A DNA stretch of 64,000 nucleotides, taken from contig KV919037.1 in assembly GCA_002049455.2 (NCBI GenBank), positions 1-64,000 on the forward strand, in the 5' to 3' direction. The translations under genes were made by a program, and so were the position numbers. This stretch comes from Porphyra umbilicalis. Lineage: Eukaryota; Rhodophyta; Bangiophyceae; Bangiales; Bangiaceae. The notes below the pieces were generated by a model. It was not told where the DNA came from. It searched no databases and was given only the letters and a program-made list of their open reading frames with translations. Each line of letters begins with the position of its first letter. Within the stretch, counting starts at the first letter, position 1. Below are positions 1 through 10,972 of this stretch, in pieces.

Positions 1-2
1 TT

Positions 3-2620
3 CAGCAGCCGCAGCTGCATCACCATCTACCCGAGTCGCAAGTTGTCGACCATATCGGCTCCGCCCTTCCGCCGCCCTTTCCGCCGTCGACGGAGCCGGT
101 CCAAGCTCCCGGAGCCGCGGCCGCCGCCGCGGGAGTGCCAGACGCCGACTGCGTTGACAGTCGCTTGCACCCGTCGACTCGCGGTCCCCCTGCTCCGCTG
201 GCAGCAGGGGAGGTGCACGAAGGGTCGCAGACGGTCTGGAACCTGGTTTCAAGGCTGCGCCAACCCGGCGACGGCGGGGTCACCCACGTGCGGCGGCGTG
301 CTGCCTTCGGACCCAGCCAGTTGGCGCCGTTTGACAACTCCCCGTTCAAGATCCCGACCGTGCCGTCGACGTCCCCGCCCCGCCCCAAGGCAATGACGCC
401 CCCGTCTCCTCCGTCTCTGCGGGACCTGCAGCCGGAATGGGCGGCGGCCGCGTCGGCTGATGCTTTCGTGCCGCCGTCCGCGCCGACTGGGGCGGCCGAG
501 TCCCTCACTGAACCACCCGCGCAGCGGGCTCCGTGGAGTGCCACGCAGGCTGCGTCTGCTTACCGCATGCCCTCGCTGGCTCCGGCTGGCGTCTCTGTAT
601 CACCGTCGGAGCCGTCGGCGTCTGATTTGCAGGCGGAGGCGGAGGCGGCGGCTGCGGCGGCGGCGGTGGTGGCGGCTGCTCGTACACCGCCGCCGACATC
701 CCTGGCTGCACCATTCCCTTCGCCCCCAACCGCTCGTCGTCGAGTATCTGGTGGCAGCGCCAGCGGTGGCAAGAAGCGTACCCCGGCCAAGGCTCTGTCG
801 GCGAAGACCAGTGCGCCACCGCGGAAGAAGACCAAGAAGGCGGCCCAGGAGGCCAACGGCGATTGTGACAACGTTGTGTCGCACGGGGCCAGCAACGCGG
901 CGGCCACGACGCCCGAGGCCGTCGCCGCGTGGACTCTTGTCCGCGGCGAGGTGGCCAAGGCGGTTCGGGAGGGCAACAAGGCCTTGTGGTCGGCCTTGAA
1001 GCAGTCGACCGCGCAGATTGAGCACCTGCGCGCCGACACCAACCGCCTCGAGGCGCGTGTCGACGCGCAGGGCCAGTGTAACGAGCGCACGGCCTTGGCA
1101 GTGGCGTCTTTGCGCCTGGAAGTGAAGGGCGGGTCTGGCACGGACGTCGCTGGCAAGGAGGTGAGTCGCAGCACGGGCAGTCGTGGTACGGGCAGCACCA
1201 AGGGCGACGGTGCCAAGGACGTCAAGGCCGTTGTCAAGGTGGAGGACGCCAAGGCCACGGCCATGGCGCTGGCGCCCGACAACGAAGCGCAGGCCGCTAC
1301 GCTATGGCGCCCCCTGCGTGCAGTGGTCAAGAAGCGAGTCGCTATGACCACCGATTCCCGTGAGGTTCTCATGGACCCGGACACTGCAGTGGACGTGATT
1401 CAAGACGTCGTCGTCCAGGCGTTTGCGGTGTCGGCCGTAGCGGCCCACAACTACATGATGAACGGCGTGTACTTCCCTTCCTCCGTGCGGAGCGGCATGC
1501 CGACCAAGAAACGGCCGGTGGCGGTCATCATGTCAACCATCCCGCACACGGTGGCGCAGCTGAGGGAGTTCGTCCTGAAGCCATTTTTCAAAGTGCTCGG
1601 GTTCGAGTACAACCCCATGCCCATTTCCAAGGCCAAGAAGTGGTCCAAAAAGGACTATTTCCTCACCTCGTACAAGGGCGAGAAGGCGGTCGTGGCGGCG
1701 GCGAAGAACCTTTTCACCAAGATTGGCGGCGGCAGCCGCATCGTCAAGGACAAGAGCGTGGGCAGCCGCTATCACGTCGACATGGTGGTCGGTCACCACG
1801 CGCTCATCGCGAGCTTCGTCCGCAACGAGTTCGAGATTGCACTCGGCCGCCGTACTCGTCGCCGCGGCGGCAATGGTAACGGCTCCTACATGCACTGGGT
1901 CGACGAGTTTGACTCGTCAATCAAGCATTTGTCCAAGAACCACAAGGACAAGAAAGTGCACGCCGGCTACCGGATTACGGACGCTATCGACCCGGATATG
2001 GTGGTGCGCACGAGCACGGGCGGGTGGATGTTCACTGAGCTTGGCGACGCATCGTTGGCGAAAAACGCGCCGGGCTCATCCGCGCCAACGACATCGGCCC
2101 GCCCCCCCACCTCCATCAATCGCACTGTCGCCGCGTCGCCAGGTGACGTGGTTGGGGCGCGCGTGCCATCTGCGGAGATGGCTGGTGGGGGTGCGCCGAG
2201 CGGTGGCGCCGACGAGACTCGTCGCCCGGGACTCGACGACGTCCCGGACGCACCAATGCGTAACTGCGCCGAGGACTACCGCGTCGGACCAGATCAAGAC
2301 GACAACGTCCACGACAGCAACTCCCACGCGCCGCGCACCGGTGTCGTACTTGTGGTCGACGCGGACACCGACCACGGCAGCGGGGCGGCGATGATTGGCC
2401 TGCACGAGGAAGGTGCGAGGCGTGAAGGAGCGGGTGATGACGGGGGGGGGGCAACGATGGGGAGAGTGACGGCGGGGAGAGCGAGGATGTGGGAGCGCGC
2501 ACGTCCTCGAGTGACGACGATGACTCCGATTCTGGCCCCGATAGCTCTGACGAGGGCGGCGAGAGTGCAGGTGTGCCTGGGGACGACGAGGATGAGGAGG
2601 AGGATGACGGTGTGTTCTGA
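3..2620 (+). CDS. unrecognised coiled-coil/basic protein, 5'-truncated by window edge, one frame break
   Basis: The frame is open from the first bases of the window, so the true start lies to the left. The product begins Pro/Ala/His-rich, has a poly-Ala stretch and a Lys/Arg-rich segment (around 770-850) that looks like a nuclear localisation signal, then a heptad-like coiled coil (around 950-1130) and a well-mixed globular region (around 1290-2040) with many Lys, Tyr, Phe and Trp. I do not recognise a domain. After a run of ten G (2442-2451) the original frame becomes an implausible Arg/Thr-rich tail ending near 2744. The +1 frame instead gives a strongly acidic Asp/Glu/Ser tail ending at TGA 2618-2620, which I take as the real C-terminus. 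It may be a transposon-borne gene, but nothing proves this. Coding status is likely; function is unknown. Confidence 0.6.
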
Positions 2621-3722
2621 TGGCGCTGTGTGGCGCACACACCTTGTGAGGTCAGCCACATGGGCTGCTTCTGTTGTATGGGTTTTGTTTTGTTTCGCCA
2701 TCTCTGACGCTCTGGTCGTGCAGCTCGTTGTCACAGTTCCTTAGGTGCGCTCGAGAGAGAAAAAATCGAGGATGGCAATCAATGCGGTGCGATAGAAAAC
2801 CTATCATCTGGAGTGGAGTAACAGCCGGCCGAAGATGCACCGACGCGGCGTTCTGTATTCTTTTTGCACGCTGTCAGCCAATTTACTTCTCTCGCTCAGG
2901 CACCGCATTGGATGACGTCTCACCCTGTCATGTCCAATGGGAGCCGACTTCTTCAAGAGATGATGCGCTGTGCTTTTGAAACGGCCGAGCCTGCCGAGGA
3001 TCACACGCTGTCTCTCCGGCGGGCCATCTCGACTCGAGGCACTCACGGGCGGAAATTGGGACTACGCCATCAGCAGAAAACGCCCATCCAAAGCCCAGCG
3101 GTATCCCGTCCAAAAACCGTTTGGATGAGCTGTGGGGGCCCATCCATCCCAATCCAAAGCCCCATCCAAGGCCCATCCAAATCGCGTTTGGATGGGCAGT
3201 CGGGGAGCCTAGACGATGACGAGGCGAGGATGCGCCAGCGCGCCGCCTCGCCGCCGCCCGTGTTGCCCCAACCGTGGTCCCGTCCTTCCGACCCCACCCC
3301 CCCCCTGACATAGGCAGCACAAGGGGCGCACGAAAAAACTGCGGGATCAGAATGGTCGTGGACAAGCAGAGGCCGCAGCGACGGTCACGCCCGTTTCTTT
3401 CTCGCCGTGAGGCCCAGTTGAATGAGGAAGCACCGCAGCAAGGGGTCCCAGTCGACCGCTACCGGTTTGCTGCGCGCTGCTTCACCCTTCACCCCCCGCG
3501 CTCACTGTCCAAATCTCATTGACGTCCCGCCATGGTCCGGATCAGGTACGGGTGCTGCCGCCTCTTCACGAGCCGCCGAGCCGCCCCCGTCGCCGCCGCG
3601 CTGGCTGCGCCGACGCGTGGGTCCTGTCGACGCCCACCACCCGACGCGCCGCCGCCTCGTCCGTCGCCACCCCCTTCACGGCCACCATTGGCACGACGTA
3701 AGGCGCTCTGCCAACTGCGGGC
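2621..3722. other. intergenic; no supported gene
   Basis: Short open frames here lack convincing composition. The only structure I see is the CATCCAAA repeat cluster listed separately. Confidence 0.5.
3085..3196. repeat. cluster of CATCCAAA / TTTGGATG motifs
   Basis: Within about 110 bp the octamer CATCCAAA or close variants (ATCCAAAG, ATCCAAGG) occur repeatedly, with inverted TTTGGATG copies at about 3119 and 3187. The arrangement is partly palindromic, as in subterminal regions of small DNA transposons, but I could not find terminal inverted repeats. Confidence 0.5.
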
Positions 3723-4028
3723 ATGCCCGCCGACCTGCAAGGGACCACCCGCACGATCAGGATCGCGAGAGTTTTCGTCTTGCGCATGGGCATCGTCATT
3801 GGCTTGTTGGTCCTCGTCCCCCTGTGCGCGTGCGCCGATTGCCTCACGGCCAAGGTTGCCGGCGACGCGGCGTCCCCGGCGGGGCGCCCCACGGGCAACG
3901 GGGCGGAAGCCGCGCAGGCCACTGCGCAGCTCGAAGAGGGCGCGAGCGCCTTGAGCGACGGCGCGCAAGCGACGGCGCAGGGCGCCGTGAAGGGGGGCGC
4001 GGACGGGTGCTATGGGTGTTTCGGGTGA
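3723..4028 (+). CDS. possible small secreted or membrane protein
   Basis: This is a 101-residue frame. A hydrophobic segment starting at an internal Met (about residue 22; MGIVIGLLVLVPLCACA) could be a signal peptide or single membrane span. It is followed by an Ala/Gly/Glu-rich region and a Cys-containing end (CYGCFG). GC-rich DNA gives many chance frames of this size, and no family is recognised. It could also be one exon of a larger gene. Confidence 0.28.
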   Translation: MPADLQGTTRTIRIARVFVLRMGIVIGLLVLVPLCACADCLTAKVAGDAASPAGRPTGNGAEAAQATAQLEEGASALSDGAQATAQGAVKGGADGCYGCFG

Positions 4029-4765
4029 TGCCAGGGCCGCTCGTGGCGTGTGGTGGGGGAGTGGAGGCACAGACAACGCGGGGTGGGGGTGGCTCGAGAG
4101 GGGGCTGGCAGCGGTTGGAAGGGGCGACGGCCATGTGCGTGTGGTGACGCAGCGGGTGCGGTGCGGGGGGCAGCAACGACGTTTTCCACTGTTTCTTTGA
4201 CCACAGGCACCCGACCCCCCAGACAACACGCTCGGCCACGCCATCCCACTTGACGGTGACGCTGATCAAGGCCACGCGCAGCCATCTTGCGGCAGCCCGC
4301 AGGACGCCCACGGCGGCAGACTGCCTCGCCCGAGCCATCCCGAGCCCGCCGAGTCGGGGGTTCTTTCGCAGAGACGGAAGGCGGACAACTGTAAGCCATC
4401 GTCTGCCGTCATCCCTCTTGTGCAGGCCGTGACGGGGCACTTGCGGGCGCGCCCGCACGACGCCGAGTGCTCGGCGAGCACGCTGCCGTTAAGCTGCCCA
4501 GTGTTCGACTGCCAGAGAGAAGGCACCTGAGAGCAAAAGACCATTCAAAACACAAGAATGGAAGGGACCCTCGCAGACTCGGAACAGGAAACAACACCCA
4601 GCAAAGAGCAACCCTACGCAAACGCAAACACACAGCCAGAATGAAAGGAAGAAGAAAAAAAAAGTCGCGCAAGCCGACCACGCCACGACCAGAAGGGGGA
4701 CAACTGACGCCCCCCTGCCCCCCCCCCGCAACCGCCAACCACTCCAAACGCGACGGACCGCCCAC
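4029..4765. other. intergenic; no supported gene
   Basis: An A-rich stretch near 4640-4670 separates the weak plus-strand frame from the minus-strand gene ending at 4766. Nothing recognisable is seen. Confidence 0.5.
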
Positions 4766-5593
4766 TTACATCACCCAGGAATCATCCTCCTCCCCATCAT
4801 CCTCGTCAAAGCTCTCATCGTCCATCTCGTCCTCCCCCACTGGCACGTGTTCGTAGACGGTCGCCCCCGACCGGGGGTCCAGCACCCGCCACACTTCCCG
4901 AGACAGCACCAGCGGCTCCTCCTCCCCGCTATCGTAGCGCATTAGGAAGGTGCCCGGCTCGGACCGCCGGCTCACGTGCCGCACGCCGCCGACGCTTCCA
5001 AGGGGGCGGACAAAAGCCGCCGCCGCGGCGACCACCCGGCTGGCAGGCGCGACGACCACGTTCGCGTCCCCTAATCCGTCAGACGCGGACGAGCCGCCCG
5101 AGCCGTCCGACAGACCCTCCTCCTCGTCCTCCTCCCTCGCAGCGGCGGCGGCCGCCTCGGGCTCGCCGACGGCCACGTCGCCACCGCCGCCGAGCGCGCC
5201 GACGCCAAAGAGCATGCCCCGCTCGTACACCCGCTTGTGCCGCCGGTACACGGCCATCGGCTGGCCCGCCAGGGAGGCGTACCGCAAGTCCCGATGGGTG
5301 GCCGACGACGTCACCCGCCGCCGCACGCGGATGGTGCCGTGTGCCCGAAGCTGCGCCTGCTGCCGCACAAGGTCCCCAGCAATGGGCGGGGCAAAGGGGT
5401 ACGCCGCATCATCGCCGCGCGCTGCGTCGGCGCGGGCTGGGGCGAGCGCCGGCGCGGGGGGGGTGGCCGCCGTCCCGCGGGGGGTAGTGGAGCCTTGCCG
5501 CTCGTGGCTGCCCGTGGGGTTGTAGGAGGAACCCGCGGGTAGCATGTGTGCAAAAGGGGGGTGGGGGTGGGGGAGGATCATCGGGACACCCAT
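4766..5593 (-). CDS. hypothetical protein with acidic C-terminus
   Basis: From the ATG at 5591-5593 the frame gives 275 residues. The N-terminal third is Pro/His/Ala-rich. The middle is basic and globular-looking (RVRRRVTSSATHRDLRYASL). It is followed by an Ala/Glu/Ser linker and a conserved-looking stretch with Gly-Thr-Phe-Leu-Met-Arg-Tyr and Val-Trp-Arg-Val-Leu, and it ends in a run of Asp/Glu finishing Ser-Trp-Val-Met. The aromatic pattern is vaguely Tudor/chromo-barrel-like, but I do not claim a family. The frame stays open further upstream, and an AG acceptor-like site just before the ATG leaves an upstream exon possible. Confidence 0.48.
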   Translation of the reverse strand: MGVPMILPHPHPPFAHMLPAGSSYNPTGSHERQGSTTPRGTAATPPAPALAPARADAARGDDAAYPFAPPIAGDLVRQQAQLRAHGTIRVRRRVTSSATHRDLRYASLAGQPMAVYRRHKRVYERGMLFGVGALGGGGDVAVGEPEAAAAAAREEDEEEGLSDGSGGSSASDGLGDANVVVAPASRVVAAAAAFVRPLGSVGGVRHVSRRSEPGTFLMRYDSGEEEPLVLSREVWRVLDPRSGATVYEHVPVGEDEMDDESFDEDDGEEDDSWVM

Positions 5594-7064
5594 GGTGTGT
5601 GGGGGGAAGTGGGGGTGAACGTGGCGCCAACTGTGGGCGGCGAAAGAGGCGATGCACGTCAAGTTGGGTCGGCAGTAGGAGCACCCACGGGAATGATGAT
5701 CTCAGCCAAGTCGCAGCGGGGAGGGAGGCGCTAAAGAGAAGCTCGTCCAGCCGTCGGACCAAGACGCCACACGGCCGCCGTGTGAGTCAGGATCGGGCAG
5801 GCGGTGACCACGGCTGCTGTGCTGGCGGCGGCGCGCGTGGCGAGTGTGACGGCGGGCGCCCAACGGCAGCGGCGGCCGGTGGGGGGCGTCGCGAAAATCG
5901 CGCGCGCGCGCTGTCGCCGTGCGCGTCGACCGTCGGCGGCGCTGACCGGCCGCGGCCGACACTCTGGCGGGCCGCCGCGGGCTGCCAGTCGCTCCCGCCG
6001 CGACTTGGACTTCCGGACGGGTGTCAGGTGCACGGTCACGTCGTCCACGTTGGCCTCGTGGGCCTGTGCGCCGCCGCCGATACCGCCCAATAAAAAGGTA
6101 GCCCACGTGGTGTCACCGCCGTCGCCTACTGAATATGGGGTGCAAAATGGTGCCGGCCTGCGGTGTTGGCATTTTGTGCGGCTGACGGCGATCGCGGCAG
6201 GGTTCCTGGCACGACGAGCGACAGGCCCCCAATATTCCATAATGGGGTACTACCTAACTCACTTTGTTGAGCGCAGTTGGACACCATCAATCATCCTGGG
6301 GGTCCCCATTTGGCAGTTTGGCGAAGTATTTCGGTGACTTCGCTCACAACCATTGGTGGAAGGCCAAGTAGCCTGCCTTTCGAACACAGCGATACCCGCT
6401 TCCGCCACCGTTTGCTCCCACTGTCACCACACGATCGGCACCACCGAGAAGTTGACCAATCAACGACAGCTGCTCTTGGCGGCATCAGCAGCTTGGGGTG
6501 GAAATGCTCCCGCTCCGGGGCTGTCCCCAAGCGAATGGTTGCCGTTGCCGCCGGCGCGACCGCCGCGCTGGCTTGCACGGCTGCACAGAGCCGCGGAGCC
6601 CTGTCGCGGGCCGTGACTGGCGTGGCTGACTCTGGCCAAGGGAGGGGGGCTTGGCATAAGGGGGCCCAGACGGTCCCAGACGGCCACACCCTTTTTTCCG
6701 TGTTCGCTTTTCCATTTCGCGGCCGTCGCGGAGCGTGCGCGTTGTGCGTGCGTGTCCCGCGTGCACCAACCGGCCGGCCAGTGCACGTGCGCGTGGACCG
6801 TCGCCTCCGCCGGCGCCGCTGGCAAGAGTGCGCGTCGTCTTTTGGGGCCGCCGCCGGTTAAGGGAGGGGCGGTGGTGGGTGGTGTCGCAGCCGCACAGCT
6901 AAGCTTCGTGCCGTCGCTGACGTCGGCTCCTTTGCCGACGACGACTGTGGGTGTCGCCGCGTGTGCGTGAGGAGGGAGGCCGACTCGTTCCCGCACGGCC
7001 GCCGCCACCTGTGCGCGTCGCACGCGGACGCGCCGCACCCTGCGGGGCTTGTCCACTCGTCACC
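5594..7064. other. intergenic region 5' of the ABCF2 gene
   Basis: Several overlapping basic Arg/Ala-rich frames on both strands (around 5700-6240 and 6450-7000) are typical of GC-rich noncoding DNA. A minus-strand frame around 5731-6240 could hold an upstream exon of the gene ending at 4766, but I cannot support splice sites. The last few hundred bases presumably contain the ABCF2 promoter; no clear TATA box is seen. Confidence 0.4.
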
Positions 7065-8963
7065 ATGGCACCTGCCAACAAGTCGAAGAAGTTCCTGGAG
7101 AAGCAGAAGAAGGCCGAGGCGGCCAAGGCTGCCAAGGCTGCCAAGGCGGCAGCTGCCAACGGTGGGGCAGCCAATGGCAGTGGTTTGCCGCCGCTGGGCA
7201 AAGGGGGCAAGCCGGGGGACCTGCTCGAGACAGCGTCAATGGTCACGAGTAGCTCTGCCGGCAAGTCGGCGAGGAAGGGCTCCTCCGCGTCACTCAAGTC
7301 ACTGGAGCACAATGAGCAGGCCGACATGACGCGGTCGGCGACTGGTGTGCTGCACTCCCTGCCGACGGCGCGTGACATTAAGATTGGGTCCTTCTCGCTC
7401 AACTACCACGGCAAGCTGCTGGTCGAGGACACCATGATTGAGCTCTCAGTCGGCCGCCGTTACGGGTTGATTGGCCGCAACGGCTGCGGCAAGTCGACCT
7501 TTTTGCAGACGCTTGCCGCGCGGGAGGTGCCCATCCCCGACCACATTGACATCTACCTGTTGTCGGAGGAGGCGCAGCCCAGCCAGGAGACGGCGCTGGA
7601 GTATGTGATCAATTCGGCCAAGGCGGAAGTGCAGAGACTAGAAGACAAGTCGGAGGAGCTGCTGATGGAGTATGGGCCCGACTGCGAGCAGCTGCAGGAC
7701 ATCTACGAGCGGATGGACGAGATGGACCCGTCTACGTTTGAGTCCCGCGCGTCCACCATCCTTTGCGGCCTGGGCTTCACGTCCAAGACCATCTCCAAGA
7801 AGACGTGCGACATGAGCGGCGGCTGGCGGATGCGCGTAGCGCTCTCCCGTGCGCTCTTTGTGCAACCGACGATGCTCTTGCTAGACGAGCCGACCAACCA
7901 TCTCGACCTCAACGCGTGCGTGTGGCTTGAGGAGTACCTCAGCCGCTACAACAAGATCCTGGTGGTGGTGTCTCACTCGCAGGACTTCCTGGACGGCGTC
8001 TGCACGGACACAATGGTGATGCAAGAGCGGCAGCTGAAGTACTGGGGTGGCAACTACTCGACGTACGTGCGCACCCGCAAGGAGCAAGACGTCAACCAGC
8101 TCAAGCTGTACAAGAAGCAACAGGAAGAGATCAAGCACACCAAGGACTTTATCTCGTCGTGCGGTACCTACTCCAACCTGGTGCGCCAGGCCAAGTCGCG
8201 GCAAAAGCAGCTGGACAAGATGGTCGAGGCGGGACTGCTCAAGCCGCCCTTCCAAGACACGCAGTTCAAGTTTCGCTTCCCCGAAACGAGCGCTATGGCG
8301 CCACCGTGCATTAGTTTCACGGACGTCGCCTTCTCCTACTCGGGCAAGAAGGCAGACTACCTTTACAAGGACCAGAGCTTTGGGATTGACTGCGACTCTC
8401 GGGTGTGCATTGTCGGACCGAACGGTGCGGGCAAGACGACCCTGATCAACTTGATGCTGCACAAGCTAACCCCCGTGGAGGGCTCCGTGTCGCACCGGAG
8501 TGGCCTCAAGGTGGCTCAGTTCCATCAGCACTCGGCAGACCAGCTTGACCTGGAGGTGTCTCCTGTGGAGTACTTGCGGAGCCGCTTCCCTGGTCGCCAC
8601 AAGGACATCCAGAGCTGGCGTGGGGAGGTTGGCCAGTTTGGTGTCACGGGCGACCAGCAGCTGGCGCCGATTGGGCATCTGAGCGACGGCCTCAAGTCGC
8701 GGCTGGCATTTGCGGAGATCAGCATGCAGAACCCGCACATCCTCCTGCTCGACGAGCCGACCAACGCCTTTGATATGGAGGGCATTGACGCGCTCGCTGA
8801 GGCCATCAATGCCTTTACGGGTGGCGTGGTGTTGGTGTCCCACGACTTCCGGCTTCTGTCGCAGGTGGCGCGGGAGATTTGGGTGGTGGACGGTGGCGTG
8901 AAGGTCTGGAAGGGCGACATCAAGTCGTACAAGGAGAGCCTGAAGAAGGGCATGAAGTGGTAG
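7065..8963 (+). CDS. ABCF2: ABC-F ATPase, ABCF2/ARB1 type
   Basis: The single exon encodes 632 residues from an ATG in good context (CACCATGGC at 7065). ABC-F proteins are soluble twin-ATPase proteins; ARB1/ABCF2 acts in ribosome biogenesis. The N-terminus is Lys/Ala-rich, as in ARB1. NBD1 has Walker A GRNGCGKS (137-144), signature MSGGWRMR (about 250-257), Walker B and D-loop LLLDEPTNHLD (271-281) and an H-loop SHSQDF. The linker contains the family-typical FKFRFPE (401-407). NBD2 has Walker A GPNGAGKT (451-458), signature LSDGLKSR (539-546) and LLLDEPTNAFD (560-570). In NBD2 the Gln after the signature Gly is Leu, and the usual NHLD is NAFD, so the second site may be partly degenerate. The frame is intact, unlike several neighbours. 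Assignment to ABCF2 rather than ABCF1/3 rests on the NBD2 and linker wording. Confidence 0.95.
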   Translation: MAPANKSKKFLEKQKKAEAAKAAKAAKAAAANGGAANGSGLPPLGKGGKPGDLLETASMVTSSSAGKSARKGSSASLKSLEHNEQADMTRSATGVLHSLPTARDIKIGSFSLNYHGKLLVEDTMIELSVGRRYGLIGRNGCGKSTFLQTLAAREVPIPDHIDIYLLSEEAQPSQETALEYVINSAKAEVQRLEDKSEELLMEYGPDCEQLQDIYERMDEMDPSTFESRASTILCGLGFTSKTISKKTCDMSGGWRMRVALSRALFVQPTMLLLDEPTNHLDLNACVWLEEYLSRYNKILVVVSHSQDFLDGVCTDTMVMQERQLKYWGGNYSTYVRTRKEQDVNQLKLYKKQQEEIKHTKDFISSCGTYSNLVRQAKSRQKQLDKMVEAGLLKPPFQDTQFKFRFPETSAMAPPCISFTDVAFSYSGKKADYLYKDQSFGIDCDSRVCIVGPNGAGKTTLINLMLHKLTPVEGSVSHRSGLKVAQFHQHSADQLDLEVSPVEYLRSRFPGRHKDIQSWRGEVGQFGVTGDQQLAPIGHLSDGLKSRLAFAEISMQNPHILLLDEPTNAFDMEGIDALAEAINAFTGGVVLVSHDFRLLSQVAREIWVVDGGVKVWKGDIKSYKESLKKGMKW

Positions 8964-9681
8964 ACGACCCGGACAGCGGCTGCGGTGCATCCATGGCAGC
9001 TGCGGGCTGCAGCGTGTGTTCCCGTGGCCGTCACGGGGATGACAAGGGCGTCGCAGGTTGGGCCCGTTGCGCGACACGTCGCTGCGGTGCTATCTTGGTG
9101 CGGCGTCCTTGAGTGGCCCCGGTCGAGCGCACACGTGCTTTCGCGGCCTTGTCGTTGGCCTCGTGTGACTTGTGGACACCCGCAGTACCGATGCGGGTGG
9201 GTGCCGTCTACAATGCGCTGTCTGCTCGCTTACGTTGGTGTCATGGGCGGTTGAGATGCTTGGGGCCCGCGGCGCGTTGCTTGCTCGCCACATTGGCGAG
9301 TGGCTCGTATCGGACGCTCGCAGCACGCGGTGCTGTGGCGGCAGCTGCGCCCCACTGGCGATGTGTTCGCAGCTCCACGGCGGGTCCCCACTGTCTGCGG
9401 CTGCATCGGGCGGTTTGCGTGCGTTTTGACGGTGGCCGCGCGGTGACGGTCATCTTGTGTTTCCGGGACCGGCGTAGCAGCCGGGGCGACTGGGAGTATC
9501 AGCCGCGTTGGATGGGCTTGCTCGCCGTGGCTACGAATTGGCTGCTGCTATTAGGACGGGCCGCATTGCCGCCTCTGTGCCGGCACCGCGAGGCATAATG
9601 TGGTTGTTTTGTCTCTGGTGTTGCTTGTTCTTTTTCTTTCCTCTCTTGTCAACCTGTTGTAAAATCATTGTGTTTGTTTTT
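8964..9681. other. ABCF2 3' flank, no supported gene
   Basis: The region contains the 3' untranslated region of ABCF2 and a T-rich stretch around 9600-9690. Open frames here are Arg/Cys-rich and unlike proteins. Confidence 0.5.
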
Positions 9682-10857
9682 TCACGCGTGCCGTTGAGTT
9701 TGTTTGGCGGCGACCAGTCTCGGGGACGTGTGACGGTACTGTACCTCGCAAAGACCGCGCCCGCGACATGTGTGACTAATCCGACAGCGAGACCGCCTCA
9801 ACGCCACGCCCAGGCTCTCGCCCGCTGCGGCTACCGAGGTCTGCGGCGGCCGCTTGCACCCCGTCCACAGCCCCCCCCCCCCCCCTCGTGGCCATGGCAC
9901 TGCCGCCAGCACCGCCCCGAGCGCCGCGTACGGCGCCAGCCGGTCCGCGTCGGTGAGCGCGGCACGCCCCGAGGAGCTCGCCAGCACCCACACGCGCGCG
10001 TGCGTGTACGGCCACCCCGCCGGCAGCACCGTCTGCGGCCCAAACGGCACCGCCTTGACGCGCTGGGCGGGGTCAAAGAGGGCCACAAACTGCGACTTGC
10101 CGGTAAAGGCGACAAAGGCGGGCTCCCCAGCCGCCGCTGCCGCCGCCGCCGCCGCCGCACCGCCGCCCGCCGCTGCCGCCGCGCCGCCCGCCGCCGCCAC
10201 GGCCGCCGCCTCGCCGCTCGCCGACACCGCCCCGCCGCCCGCCGACGCCGCCCCGCCGCCCGCCGCCGCCGCCACCCCCACACCGTCGGCGAGCACGGGC
10301 GGGGCGGCCGGGTCGGCGGCGGCGGCGGCGGCTGCCACCGCCGCCGCCCGCCCCGCATGCGCGGCGAGGCGCCCAAAAAACGCGGCCCGAAACCCCCCCC
10401 CCGCCCCCCGCCGCACCGCCGCCGCGTCGCTGCCCGGCACCAACCACACGTCCGTAAAGCCGACGCCCACCGCCGCGGGCAGCGCCCCGTCGAGCGCGGC
10501 CGCCGCCAGGGACGGCGGCACAATGCCCCCCGCCGCGAGCAGCCGCCACAGGCGGTTGCCGGCATGCGCGTAGCCGTGGCCGGCCGCCCACGACGCGGCC
10601 GACGGGTTGTGGCCGACGAGGAGGAGGCGGAGGGGCGCTTCGGGGTGGCCGGGCGTGGCGTACTTTTCACGCCACCCGCCGCCGCCGCCGGGGGGGGGGG
10701 GGCGGAGGGAGGGGGGGGGGAAGCACCCCCGTCGACGCCGCCGGCCGCCCGCGGGGCCGGTGGCATGCCGCCGGGGGGGGGGGGCGCGGCCGCTTGCGCG
10801 GCCGCGGACGCTGCGCCGCCGGTCCGCCCGCCGTGCCCGACGGCAACGGCGGCGGCG

Positions 10858-10889
<32 letters not shown>

Positions 10890-10972
10890 ACGGCAGCCGC
10901 GCTCGTGGCGCCGGGGCGGGCACCCCGCCGCGGGCGCGCGGACCGCGCGCACGCAAAGTGGGAGAGGTCCAT
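9682..10972 (-). CDS. mismatch-specific uracil/thymine DNA glycosylase, MUG/TDG family
   Basis: This family removes uracil or thymine from G:U and G:T mispairs in base excision repair. The conserved core reads LLLVGHNPSAASWAAGHGYA, then GNRLWRLL, then GFTDVWLVPGSDA, then AFVAFTGK, and near the end WVLASSSGRAAL. These match the GxNPG catalytic/uracil loop, the aromatic GNxFW segment and the NPSG insertion loop of MUG/TDG, with GHNPS in place of GINPG. A long Ala/Gly/Ser insertion (around 10130-10330) splits the core. The core frame reaches stop 9682, but a C run at about 9874-9887 may shift the true end. The N-terminus probably lies in another frame, beginning MDLSHFACAR at 10972 or MLGWAAG at 11035, joined across the G run near 10690. 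Family call is firm; ends and frame continuity are not. Confidence 0.72.
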
